Positions 37,301 through 49,300 of a stretch of 64,000 bases of DNA are shown piece after piece. The notes beneath the pieces are model-generated. The model saw only the letters and a program-made list of their open reading frames with translations. It ran no database searches and was not told the origin of the DNA. This DNA is from Podocnemis expansa (lineage: Eukaryota > Chordata > Testudines > Podocnemididae), in the NCBI GenBank assembly GCA_007922195.1, contig ML681981.1, positions 11,867,105-11,931,104 of the forward strand, read 5' to 3'. Each line of letters begins with the position of its first letter. The first letter of the stretch is position 1. The translations under genes were made by a program, and so were the position numbers.

Positions 37301-40300
37301 GCCTCAGTGCGGCTCTTGAAGGCTTAATAATCAAGTTGTGTGGCTCTTGAGTTCCACAAGTTTGGCCACCCCGGTATAGAATATAAAATACATTAAGACC
37401 GATTTTAAGATTGAGTGGTTACAACCACATAGAGCTGTGACTTTAGTCACAGTCAGTTATAGAGAACTGAGAGGGTCAAGCCAGTGTCACCTCATATTGC
37501 ATGGGGAAAGGCCACAGCGTCATCAGGCTTGAACGCTGCCCCTGTAGAGGTACTGCCTGGCAAAATTTGCCTTTCACATGCTCAGCACACGCACTCTTAA
37601 GTGAAATATGCACCTGCATCTACTTGAACAGTTTTTACTTAAATGTTATTTGCTTTAAAATTGCTGTTGAAAGCCTGTCTCTGTACTCATCCTTCACAAC
37701 AACTTTATATGTTAAGGAGCTAAATGCTATTTTCTAGTTTTACAAGAAACAGGTACTGAGCATAACAGAGATTCATTTCAGAGAACTACCTATACCAGTG
37801 GTTCACACAACCAGTGTGCCACAAGCACCCCCAAGAGCTGGAGTTAAAGTTCCCTCCCTGCTCAGCCCAGCCACGTGGGCTGGGAAAAGGCAGGGGTTAA
37901 AGTAAGGGGGAAGGCACCATAACACAGTTCCGGTGACCCCTATTTTTAGGCAGGCAGTTCCGGCCCCCCAGGAAGGCACTGGAATGCGGAGTTCAAGGGG
38001 TCCCCCTAAAAATAGCACGAGCAGCCCAAACACAGAGTTCCAGTGGCTTCACCTTAAACCCTGCTCCACCTTAAGCCCAGCCAGCAGAGAGCTGGGGGAG
38101 GCTGGGAGTGTGTGAATATCTCTTCCCCCCCCCGCAGGGGGTTGTGTGGGGCAGGTCTGTGTGTGTAGCAGTGGTGGGTGGGAGTGGATGTGTAGCAGAA
38201 GGTGTGTAGCTGGGGTTGTGGGGTGGTGTAGCTGGGGGCTGGAGGCCTAGTTCTGGCCCCTGCAGTGATGGGAGGGTCCTGCACACAACTCCTGACCTCC
38301 CCTGTTTTGCCACCCCTGCTCTGCTACCGCACAAAGCAGCATTTCCGAAACACTGTGCCATGATTCATGAATATTCATAAGTAATTTAATTTGAATATTC
38401 ACGAGTTTTTTAATGGTGGTGTGCCTCAAAAAATTTGAAGGTATCAAGGTGTGCCACAGCAGAGAAAAGGTTGGGAACCATTGACCTATACTATTTTCCT
38501 TATAATAAATCATATTTCCCATTTAATTCTGCTTGTTTTACACTGTAAAATGATCTGAAATTGAACTAATTTCTAGACAAACTACAGGCAATATAGCAAC
38601 ATTCACTTCAAATAGCATCAGAAGACACCAGAAAACAGCTTTAAAGTATGAACTTTATAACCTATATAAAATGATTTAACTTACTGTCAGGCAGCTGCAC
38701 TTCTCTGTATCTTACTAGCTGACTAGGAAGGAGAGGCTTTGTATGAACATGCTCAATGAGAGTGTCCTCAACCATTTGCATAATTCCTAATGCAGCCTAA
38801 AAGAGAAGACATTAATTACAATGTTGTGCGTGTTGTGGGTTTTTTTGTATTTATTCCTTGACAATCCTAAAGGTGGTAGCACTTTGAAGAATAGAACTAT
38901 TGATAAACTAGAGCATCTTGACAAAAAAAAATAATAAATTAAGACAACCAAATTTTCTTGTTGGATAACAAACCTAAGATACAAGTTTCTCTTGGAATAG
39001 TCAACTTAAATTTTCTTCTTCTGCCATAGCAGGCTTTACTGACATACAGAGATGCTGGGGGAAGCAGTTTTTAGACTCCACTTCAACAAAGCTGTTAAAC
39101 ACATGCTTAACCATCAATCCTGCCTCTATTTATAAAGCACTTCGCACAAGTTTCAGTCCCACTAAAGTCAATGCAATTTAAAGCATGTAGTTTACTATAT
39201 GGATGGGTTTCAAAGGGGTAGCTGTGTTAGTCTAGTTGAGCAAAACAAACACTGAGTCCTGTGGCACTTTTAAAAACTAACAAATTTATTTATCCCATGA
39301 GCTTTCATGGGAGTAAAATTGTCAGATGCTTGAAGCATTTTTCTCCCATGAAAGCTCATGGGATAAATAAATTTGTTAGTTTTTAAAAGTGCCACTGGAC
39401 TCCTTGTTTGTTTTGCTGTGCGGAGCTAGACTAACATGGCTATCCCTTTTAAACAAGGAGTCCTGTGGCACTTTTAATAAAATTATTTATCGCATGAGCT
39501 TTTGTGGAAAAAAAAAGATCTCACTTCAGACAACTGAAGCATTTTTCTCCAACAAAAGTTCATGTGAGACATAAATATGTTGGTCTTTAACTGTCACAGG
39601 ATTGCTTGTTTGTTTTCTAAGGATGGGATGATTCAATGCTTAAAGACCTTACTGAATTGGTGCCTTTGTGCCCACATACTGCAGACAATTAAGTAAAACA
39701 GGAGTAGGTGAAAGGGTAGCAGACAAGCTCTGTTACCATTTACTAACTGCAAAATATAAACCTCATTAATTCTTCCAGAAACTTCATCAAATGCTTTTAA
39801 AAATATACACACTACAATACACAACATACAAACATCGGTACATGACAATTACCTGGCAACAAATGCTGAAATAACATAGTTTGGATGCAGTGTAGGTCAT
39901 AACTAAAGAGAACAGGTAATATTTATACAAGTGCCTAATTGACTTTCCATGATATTTAGACTCCTATGTGCATTAGCCGCTATTAAAAAAGAATCCTAGA
40001 ATCTTAGGTGACCATGCCACTTTTGAAAATTTTATCCAGGAGATTCCAGTATGTGACTAGACCCACAGATGTAGATGACAATGCTGTGTTTTATTTATTA
40101 ACTATGTGGATGTTAGTTAATATTTTTACAGAAAATGAATTCCTAAAAAAGTTATTTTAAGATGATAAATTAAAATTTTCCTTTAAGGTTTTAAGCACAA
40201 TTAGCTTTTTATAAACACACAACACAGTGTTTAATCCTAAATAGTTCTACAGTTATAGCTATTTTCAGTAAATCTACTGTTTCAACCTAAAGAAGGTAAG

Positions 40301-43300
40301 TTGGTTTTACAATAAAGTGTGTCTTAAAAAAAAATAAGCAGGGATTTCATTAAGTTACATTAAAAACTACATTCAATCTTTAAAAAAAAGTCTTTAAAAC
40401 CTGACTGATGTGATATGGGGGATAAGGGGGTGGTCAATGAGTAACATTTTTAAAAAGTCTGGCTTCACTCAGACATGTAACTTCACATGGCTTGATTGTT
40501 AAAAGTCATGGCTTAGCATGTTGAAAAGCATAGCAACTTTCTACAAAATCCACTTCCAAATTTTATTTGAAAGCCAAAACCTCCTACTATGTTCTGCCAC
40601 GTACACTCAATACTAAAATGGTTGCATGCATAATAGCTGCAAAAGATCTGTAAATTTATGAAGAAAAGATGAGGTCTAATGAAACAGGAAATTTCAAGTA
40701 ACAAATTTTATGCTAGAAAACAACAAGTTACCATAGAAAATAAACAACACATTGGTGCTACTCTAAGCACCATCAGCCTACTATCAGCAGAAATCTGCAT
40801 CCTATTGTGGCAAAACAAAAATGTCAGACTAGAACTCTAAGCATACAGGTAGACTGTAAGGAGCTCAAGAGAAGCTTGCAGTTCATTTCTGATCATCATG
40901 GTCTCCAAATACACAAAGGCACCATATATTTATGTAATGATATATTTTTATCCCTCCAATAGCCACACACATTACTGGCTACAGAAAACATCTTTTTCTC
41001 AGACTGGATTACAGAATACATGTCACCACAATAAACAGCTTGGTCCTGAGTAATTCTGTGGTGATTCAGAGAGGAATTTAACTGCATCTTTTACAGAGAT
41101 GGAAGAGTAAGAAAGAAGACTATTATTCTTAAGTTTCCACACAAAAAAAAAATTGTAAAATAAATTAAGACAACTTTCTTGGAGGTCTTATATAAAGCCC
41201 CAACTTTCTATATCCTATCCTGGCTCTCTCCCTCTCCATGCAACTCATTGCTGACCTGTATTATTTAAGAGTCCTGTGGCACTTTTAAAGACTAACAAAT
41301 TTATTTATTGCGTGAGCTTTTGTAGGGAAAAAAAATCCCACTTAAAAGTGCCACAGGACTCCTTGTTTGTTTTGTTGAACTAGATTGATACAGCTATCCC
41401 TGTGGAACTTGGAGTATTTTAAAAGTCTGTCAAGTGCAAGTGTACTTTCACTAGGCTAGAAGAGCAGCACTTCTTCTGCGACCCAATTGGGCAGTGATAA
41501 ACTGGGCCAAAAAAAAAAACAAAACAAAAAAACCAAAACCCACCAACCTTTGCATTTAAAGAGGTGGAAGAGGGCTGGGCTAGGAATGGGGAGTGCCCAC
41601 TGCACACCAGCCACGATACCACCACTGGGCCCAGACAGTGGGAGAGAGGCAGGGAAAAAGGGCAGAGCAGGGAACAGAGTGGCTGCCATGCTCCAGACAG
41701 GGTGCTGCACAGGGTCCATGTGGTGCGCAAAGGGCGGGTCTGAGATGGGGGAGAAGCAGTCCACTGAGCTCTTCAGTGTTCTAGCATTTGACAGATCTGC
41801 CTGATGGCCAGTACACCCCTGCTATTGGGAATCCTGCAAGATCAATCTCATGGGAACAGATGCAGCCATTTAAACATCTGAACTCTTTCACAAAGGTATT
41901 GTGACATCTGGTGTTTGTAAATGCACTCAGATCCCTGGCTAGAAGTGCAGCTCATCACAGTTTTAATGAAGGACGTATTAAATAGTTTGTGTCTCTTACC
42001 AGCAGAACCCTGTTATTCTCACTAGAAAAGGGAGGTCTGATTTATGGACTCACACTCCAACTTTGCCTAGTACAAAATGCTTCATTTTGAAGGATTCTGA
42101 ATTTTTTATTTTTTTAAATCTTGCCTAATCAACTGACTCACGTGCCTGAAGCCTATAAATCAGAGGTCAGCAACCTTTGCCAACCCCCCGCCAGCCCTGC
42201 CCACTGCACCCTCAGTGTGTTCTGGGGGTGGGGCCAAAAGGGGGAGGGCCAGGCCTCCAGTCTGGAGGCGGGGCCAGCTCCCACCATCGCCAGTGGGCAG
42301 CCTCTGAGTCCTGGCCAGGGCCGCCTACCCCTTCTGGCCTCCGGGTCTGGCCAGAGGCGCCTCTTGCCTCCACCACCTGGCGACTTCCAGCTCTGCAGTC
42401 AGAGAGCAGAGGGGTTGGGCAGACCTGCCCCACTCCCCTCTAGCCCTGCCCAGCAGGGGTGGGGCCAGCAGGGGCCTGGGAACCACGCGCTGGGGCTCCT
42501 ACTGGCCTGGAGCCATGACATGCAGCTCATGTTGCTCAGCTGCAGAGTGCTGGGGGAGCGGGACCAGCAGAGAAGCTTGCACAGTGCTGCATGCCTCCCA
42601 GGCTTGGCTCCCATGCCATTTTTGGTACAGGTGCCAGGGATTGCCAACCCCTGCTGCAAATGGACAAGCAGGATCTGTAGCAAACAGTTACTTTTGCAGA
42701 CTATTAATGGAAATGACAAGCAATGTAGACTTTAAAATATTTAGATCATACGCGGTTTTCTGTTATTATTATCTCCAAGACCAAAAGGGGAGTAACATCC
42801 AGCCTGACAGAGAGCAGAAAAAAATGTCATCATGTGATACTGGCTGTAAAACATCTAAAAATTAAGACGTCAAGAGTACTAAATCAAATATGGCAAACAT
42901 GGTTTTAAAATTTGAGAACATTAAACAAACCCTTGGTTTTAAATACTGTTTTAAATACTTCAATAGATATAGTTTGTACCAGACCTGTTTTGTTATATTG
43001 CCATGGAGAAGAGCCTCGATGTGTAACCGTGACAACAGTTGAGATATGAAGGCCTTGAGGCGAGGAAGAGTGACATCTAGAATAGATAAATAGATATTTA
43101 AATCAATTCCATGGTGATTTTTTTTTTTTTTAACATAATAGAGACTCAGCTCATCAGCAGCAGATATGATGTGTTTCTTGGAGAAAAAGGAAAATCATAA
43201 TAATCAAAAGCAACAGATCTTTCCTTAAAAATTCATTGCTGGAAAGTTTCCAGATTTAAATGTCAGCACTCATTGCATTACGCTTTGCTTAGAATTCACG

Positions 43301-46300
43301 TAGCATCTGACTTAGGCTCCAATCAGGAAAAAAAATGACTAAAAAAAATAAAAGCCACCAAAAAACCCTGCTCTCCAATTATGGTAAACATACGTTTACC
43401 CTTTGGAGAAAATAGTCAATCATTCAGGTGGTGTAGAGATAAAGTGGTAGCTATTAACTACATAAAGAACATCTAGCTTATAATTCTCCTGAAAGGCACA
43501 GTGGATTACCTTATAAACTAAAATAATTTCTGAACTCAAATTTTGTAGCTTGATAGCAATTTATTAATTATACAAAAATTCTTAAATTTAAAATACATAA
43601 CTGTAAATACATACATGAATCCAATTATATTTTAAAACACTTTAACAATCTATCAGTTCTGTCTATAAAGCAAAATACAATTTACATCCAAGAATCAAAA
43701 GGTAGAATCAGTAGACAGAAAGTATGTCTACAGTGCCAAAGTAACAGCAGCACAGGATCAATTTTGCAGGATCAATTAACCAGCAGTGGAGACCCACTGA
43801 ATCAATCTGGAAGTCGACTCAAATTCATCCCCTGCAAAAAGATTAATTCTGTGCTGTCAGGAGGGCATTTCCCATCAACACAGTGTAGTGGGGATGTCAA
43901 ACTAATTAGAATGTAGGAAGTCAATGGGAGATATTCCATATTGCTTGCTAGTCTCCTGTTAACTGCTGTGGAATTTCACCAGCAGCACAGGCCAGGCCTG
44001 ACACAGGGACAACAACACTCTTCGTTTAGAATCAACAGATCTGAAGTCCATGTGCTGACTCTGCCACAGACTCTCTGAATGACCAACGGAAAGTTACTTA
44101 TTCTTTCTGTGCCTCATTTTTGTATCTGTAAAATGGGGATAACAGACCTTCCCGATCACACAGGGGTATTCTGAGGATAAATACATTAAAGACTGTGAGG
44201 CATTCAGTTACTATTGTAATGAGGAGCATATAGGTACCTAAGACGGGTAGATGACTTTAGCTTAAAATAGCAACAATTTACCTCAATTCTTCTTTCAACT
44301 CCAACAAATACCCCCCCCATCACACTCCATTTCCACTTCTCTTCTCACCCAAATCAATTATTTGCTGCTCTAGTTTCTCTAGTTATGCCTAATATTTAAA
44401 CTTTTTGTTGCCTAGGAAAAGCAAGGTGTTTTTGGTTGTTTAATTGCTCTCAATTCTAGAATTCAAAAACATTTGTCAACAGTACGCAGGGCTGGCTTCA
44501 TATTGTGTGCGCGCGCATGCGCACGCACAACAGTAAAATTATACCAAAAAAATCAGTGTGCCTCAGGCAGAACTCTAATGCTTCTAGACAGTTAGACTTT
44601 AGCCACTTTGAACAGCAATTCAGTGTTAATTTGCCATGGTAAATACACTCAATATTAAACTTTAAATGGATTACATTAAGGGACAGAAGTTAGCAAATAA
44701 AAAAAAATGTATGATTCCTAGGAAAAGGAAGGGAGATGGCAGGAAAAAAAACCATTTAACCCCTAATATCCAGGGGTCTCAACACACAGCCCGCAAGCAG
44801 CCCCTAAAGCTATTTCCCGCGGCCCACAATGATGCTATCGTTACTGATATTTGCTATAACAGTGTATGAAAAGGTTTCAGTGGCACGGCCCTTGGGCTAA
44901 TGTACTTGTCCTCGTACAGCCCTGTACTAGTCCTCATGCGGCCCTTGTGGTGACTTGAGTTTGAGACCCCTGCCCTAATCCTAAAACTACTCTGTCTCTA
45001 GGCAGCCCATGCACTTGTATGAAAGCCCCTTACAGTGTGTACACAGGGCTGCCTGCATGGACCAGCTTTCAGGATCAGAGCCTTGAACAATGGAATCCAG
45101 TAATATATACCACTGTCAGTTTCTGACTATCCTGGATTCTTTTCCCCCATCTAAAAAACATGTTTTCCACTGGTATCTTTTACAGTGCAATACATCAAAC
45201 AAGAGCAATTAAATAACTAGCCTGTAACACTGCCTAGGAGCCTTGATCAGAATTGGGGCCTCATTGTGGCCTGTACAAGCATCGCGGTATTCCCAACAGT
45301 TCCAGACCTAAAGAGCTTCCAATCTAAGCATTTCTTAATAGAAGAAATTAAAACAGACAGGAATACAGGAAAATTAATATTTAAAATGCTGAACAGTCTG
45401 TCATATTATTCTGAGCCAGAATACATGACACTGACAGAACAGATTTATATAATTTAAAAAAAAATTGACAATATTTTTCTAGTAAAAATTTGTTTCTCTT
45501 TTTGAAACACGTACATTAAAGGGTATACATTGCCCAATATATTTTAAGCCTGCCTCAGTAGCAAGTGTAAAGTACAAGTTCCCCTCTTTGCTCATGCAAC
45601 CTTCAGCTGAAAGCAATATTAAGTAAGGCTGGTTTAATAGGTTGGTAAGATGTCTGAAAATTAAAACGTGGACAGCCACTACAAAGAGACAGAAATACAG
45701 GGCCAAATCCTGCCCATTTCACTAATATGAGCAGTCTCAATGAAGTTCAAACTTGCATGAGAAAAGCAAACCAGATTTGTCCCTAATTTACACCTTTTGA
45801 GAGGGCAGTCCAAGGAGATATTCACCATATTTCTGAAGGTTGTTCAAACAGAAGCCTATTGTTACGTCAGTCCAGAATGGGTACTACGTGAAAAGTTCAT
45901 TAGTCTCTGCTGAAATTATTTAAAGATGAATACTCAGATTATTTTGATGTTGTTTGTATTTTTTAATATTTTAAATGACTCTTCCCACTGAATTTAGCAA
46001 GGGGTCTCTTCTTCATTAAAGACTATGCATAAAATGTTTGGAGGCATTTTTCCAACTAATTTTGGCACAGTAATAAAATAAATAAATACACTCAATCTTA
46101 ATTCCCAAACCAGGTTATCCCTGCATTATCTAACAGTTTAAAAATATTAATAGGTTTTTTCCTCAAACTTTAAAGACACTTTTAGGTAACTGCTGTACAA
46201 ACATTGCAAAATATGGTTCAGAGTTCAAAATATGCAGTTCCATTAAATAATCACTTCTGAGGACAACAGACCATGTCTCCATTCTAAAATGGGAATTCTA

Positions 46301-49300
46301 AACCAGGGGTTCTTAACCTTTTTTGGTCAGGATCCAGATTAAGTTTGGGAGTCAGCTTCACAACCCATGGTTCAGTTTTGAATTCATAATGTATTTCCTT
46401 TTTCAACTTATTAAAGAGGATCATGGCAACCCAGCCTAAACAGCATGGTGACCCATTTTTGGGTCATGACCCTAGGTTAGGAAGCCCCTGCTCTAAACAT
46501 TGATGAAAAATATGAGACTCAGAATTCTGAACACGCCAATAGTTAAAACATGCCTAAATAGCAAATTCAGTAGAACACATAAAAGCAGTGAAAAACTGAT
46601 CGGCACTCACCATCTAGTGCTTCTTTTAACTCATCTTTGGTCCAAGCAACTTCTGTCATCAACAGCCGGAGGTAATACATAGCATGCTGGTGAGGCTGTT
46701 CAGCTCGAAAGTTGTTAAGTGATCGCATGTACTAACAAGGTAAAAATAGATATTCAATAATTACAAAATGAGGATTCTGAATGTAAAAGCAACATCACTC
46801 CTGAACTACTTGGCTTGGTATACAATCAGAAACCCACATTCTAGACGCCAGCAATGTTCTTGCTATTCTACACTGTCCTTTCTTGAGTAGCGTATTAGAT
46901 TGATCTATGCTCCTAATGATGTAGCTTTGATTGTATGATAATGAGGCTAGAATAACTAAGCTAGTTTCAGTTTTGACATAAAAAAATTATGCTTGGAGTA
47001 CAATTTTCCATTAATTCATTATGACAGATAACTTTGAACCAACATTTTAATCAGTCATTCTAGTCAGAGGCCATGTATTCTGTGGCAACTGTTACCAAAT
47101 TCATTGCTAACTACAAACTGTAATTAATTGCCCAGTCCCTTAATCTCACAGTCAGTCAGAGGCAGGGCCACCTGGGAGGCTCCTCCTTTCCTCAACCTAC
47201 ATACAAGAGAAGAATCTATCCTTGTGAGCAAGGCAGTAACAACTCTTTTTATGCTTAGTTTGCATCCAGGTAAAATAAGGACAGCCATCTCCTCAAACAC
47301 AAAGAATGTAAATAGCAAGTTAACAGTCTTGGCTCTGCCATGTGTAAGCACACACTTCAATCCACAAAAATCAGTTGATTTTCAGGAGCCAATAAGTGGG
47401 TAAAACAAGCAAGGAGTCCTGTGGCACTTAAAGATCAACAAATTTATGCAACCCTTGTGACCATAAAATGAGGGGGCTTTGTCTGAACTGACAGGAAAAA
47501 AAGAGGAATGTCTCCTTTTCAGAGTCCTCTCCTCCTTGGGAACTGGGAAGGAGTAGATAGTGGGCTGAAAGCATCACCTACATCAGCAGGCAGAGCAGGG
47601 GGAGTTAGGTAAGCCAATGACACCTGAACACATGGGTGAGAGTAAATAAAGCCTATCACTCCCACCTGAGGGCCCCCCCAATGGCCAGGATTAGTTTAGA
47701 ACTGTCAGAAAAAACAAAAAGTAGTCTTGTGGGCATGTGATGAAGTAAGAAAACTGAAACTGGAAGTGGAATTTAGGGGAAGGCATCCCCTAAAGAAAAA
47801 GGGGGAAGAGAGTAAAGGCTCTAATCTAATGCTGCAGCAAACTCTTTCCCCAACCACTTAACCTTCAAACAAGGGAAGGGCAGTAGGTTCCCAGAAATAG
47901 GCTGGAACCAGCTTTGGAGGAGTGGGCTAATGGCACCACATGCCTTGCATCTTATCTTTCTTTTCATGTTTCTGGGACAAAGGGGAGGAAGCTGGTACAG
48001 AATGTACTCCCTTCTTCACATCCTTCATAAGAAGAAAGGAGCTGATCCTTTCTTAACATGGAGAAGCATATGGGAGGGGGAAAAAAATCTTCCCTGTTTA
48101 GATTTTGATTTTTTTTTTTTTTTTTTTAAGATTGTTACACAGATGGCTATACATACAATAAAAATAGTACATAATCACAAAATATACAAAACAATGAAAA
48201 TAAAACTCCTCTGAGTTCTAAGGACAAGATGTGAAAACATATATTACATAAAAAGAAAATCCCAAAGAAGTGTGCATTAGAGATAATATCTAAATATTTT
48301 TAGAAATGTCTTTTGGGCTTTCTTTCATTTTAAATTTCTGTCTCTGATGCTCCCACATGTGTCAGTTTACCATGGTAATGACATTCAATGTGCCAAAGAT
48401 ATATAGATCCCTCATATTAGACTAAATGTTCCTTATATTTGATATTCAACTGGTTGAATATTAAAATGAAAAGTTTCCTGTTACATAATACTTTCTTCTT
48501 ATGCAGACAATTTCAATTTAACAATTATACTTCTAGATTAGACTAAGAGAAGTAATGAAAAAAGTTGTAACCCATTTCAAAAGCTAAAAATGGTTTATAA
48601 CATGTAGTGTGTGACTATGGATCACTGAATTTTGTGCCAGATCTCACTTCCAAAATTCCTGCACATTCTACACCATGAGATGGGCTATGATCCTCTGGGT
48701 CTCAAGTGGTCACAACAATCTGTCCTATCCATCCCACTCTTTATGATTAAACAAGACAGAAGTCCTAAATCTTTTTCTTATTGCAACATGGGATTAGGGT
48801 ATGGAAAAATTTGAGAACTGCTGTTCCACATCTTTTATAGATGAAAGGCATAAGCCAGCAGTTAGCAGAAAAAGTTCACCATACCTCAATGCCTGAATAG
48901 AGACTGTATGGACAATATTTCTGGAATTGTACAAATATCATTTATAACACTGTGTGTGATCTTCTAGCCACACTGAAGCCAATAGATAAACACCCATCAG
49001 CTTCTGTGGGCTAGGATTTCACAGCATACTACTGTGCAGATTTAGCTCATTTCTATAAAAATGTTCACATTTCACTCATAGTCAATACATTTAGTTTTAA
49101 GTTATCCCAATCACATTAAATTCCCACAGAGCTTACCGCTTCCTTGATAATTTCAAATCTTTTCTCATCAATCTCAAAGGTGGCCATTTTCTCAATGATC
49201 TTCTTTAACAAAATATGCTGCTTGTCATTATAACCTTTTACAGAAAGCTATGGAAAGAGTGCATACATTTCTTTAAACTTGGCAAAGAATTTCTAAATTA

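Larger units (their letters stand above)
32777..38684 (-). other. IDE intron 19
   Basis: A 5.9-kb intron. It holds an antisense CR1 LINE (33510-36014), a fragment of DIRS gag (36385-37175), a short hAT (37206-37373) and a longer hAT (37796-38483). A CA-rich stretch lies at about 36340-36370. The parts 32777-33509, 36015-36384 and 37382-37787 show nothing else. Confidence 0.85.
38797..42984 (-). other. IDE intron 18
   Basis: A 4.2-kb intron with two adjacent inverted dimers (39208-39455 and 39456-39616), a third partial dimer (41268-41405) and a hAT element (42161-42653). The section 39617-41267 is AT-rich with nothing recognised. A GC-richer patch at 41560-41760 has overlapping open frames without any domain; it may be a degraded hAT interior. 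Confidence 0.8.
43077..46610 (-). other. IDE intron 17
   Basis: A 3.5-kb intron with a MIR (44036-44245), a purine-pyrimidine alternating tract (44497-44530) and two hAT elements (44771-44972, 46304-46490). The stretch 45698-45790 (GGGCCAAATCCTGCCC...) resembles a MITE end but has no clear partner. The rest is AT-rich. Confidence 0.8.

Noticed and set aside
39208..39616. Repeated inverted units that could suggest a CRISPR array
   Set aside because: The units are long diverged transposon arms, not short identical repeats with unique spacers, and the genome is eukaryotic.
41456..41804. Open frames of about 100 codons on both strands
   Set aside because: GC-rich patch with low-complexity peptides and no similarity that I recognise; probably an old repeat.
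42121..42735. 204-codon plus-strand open frame
   Set aside because: It runs across the borders of a hAT element with an 8-bp target duplication, so it cannot be an ancestral gene.
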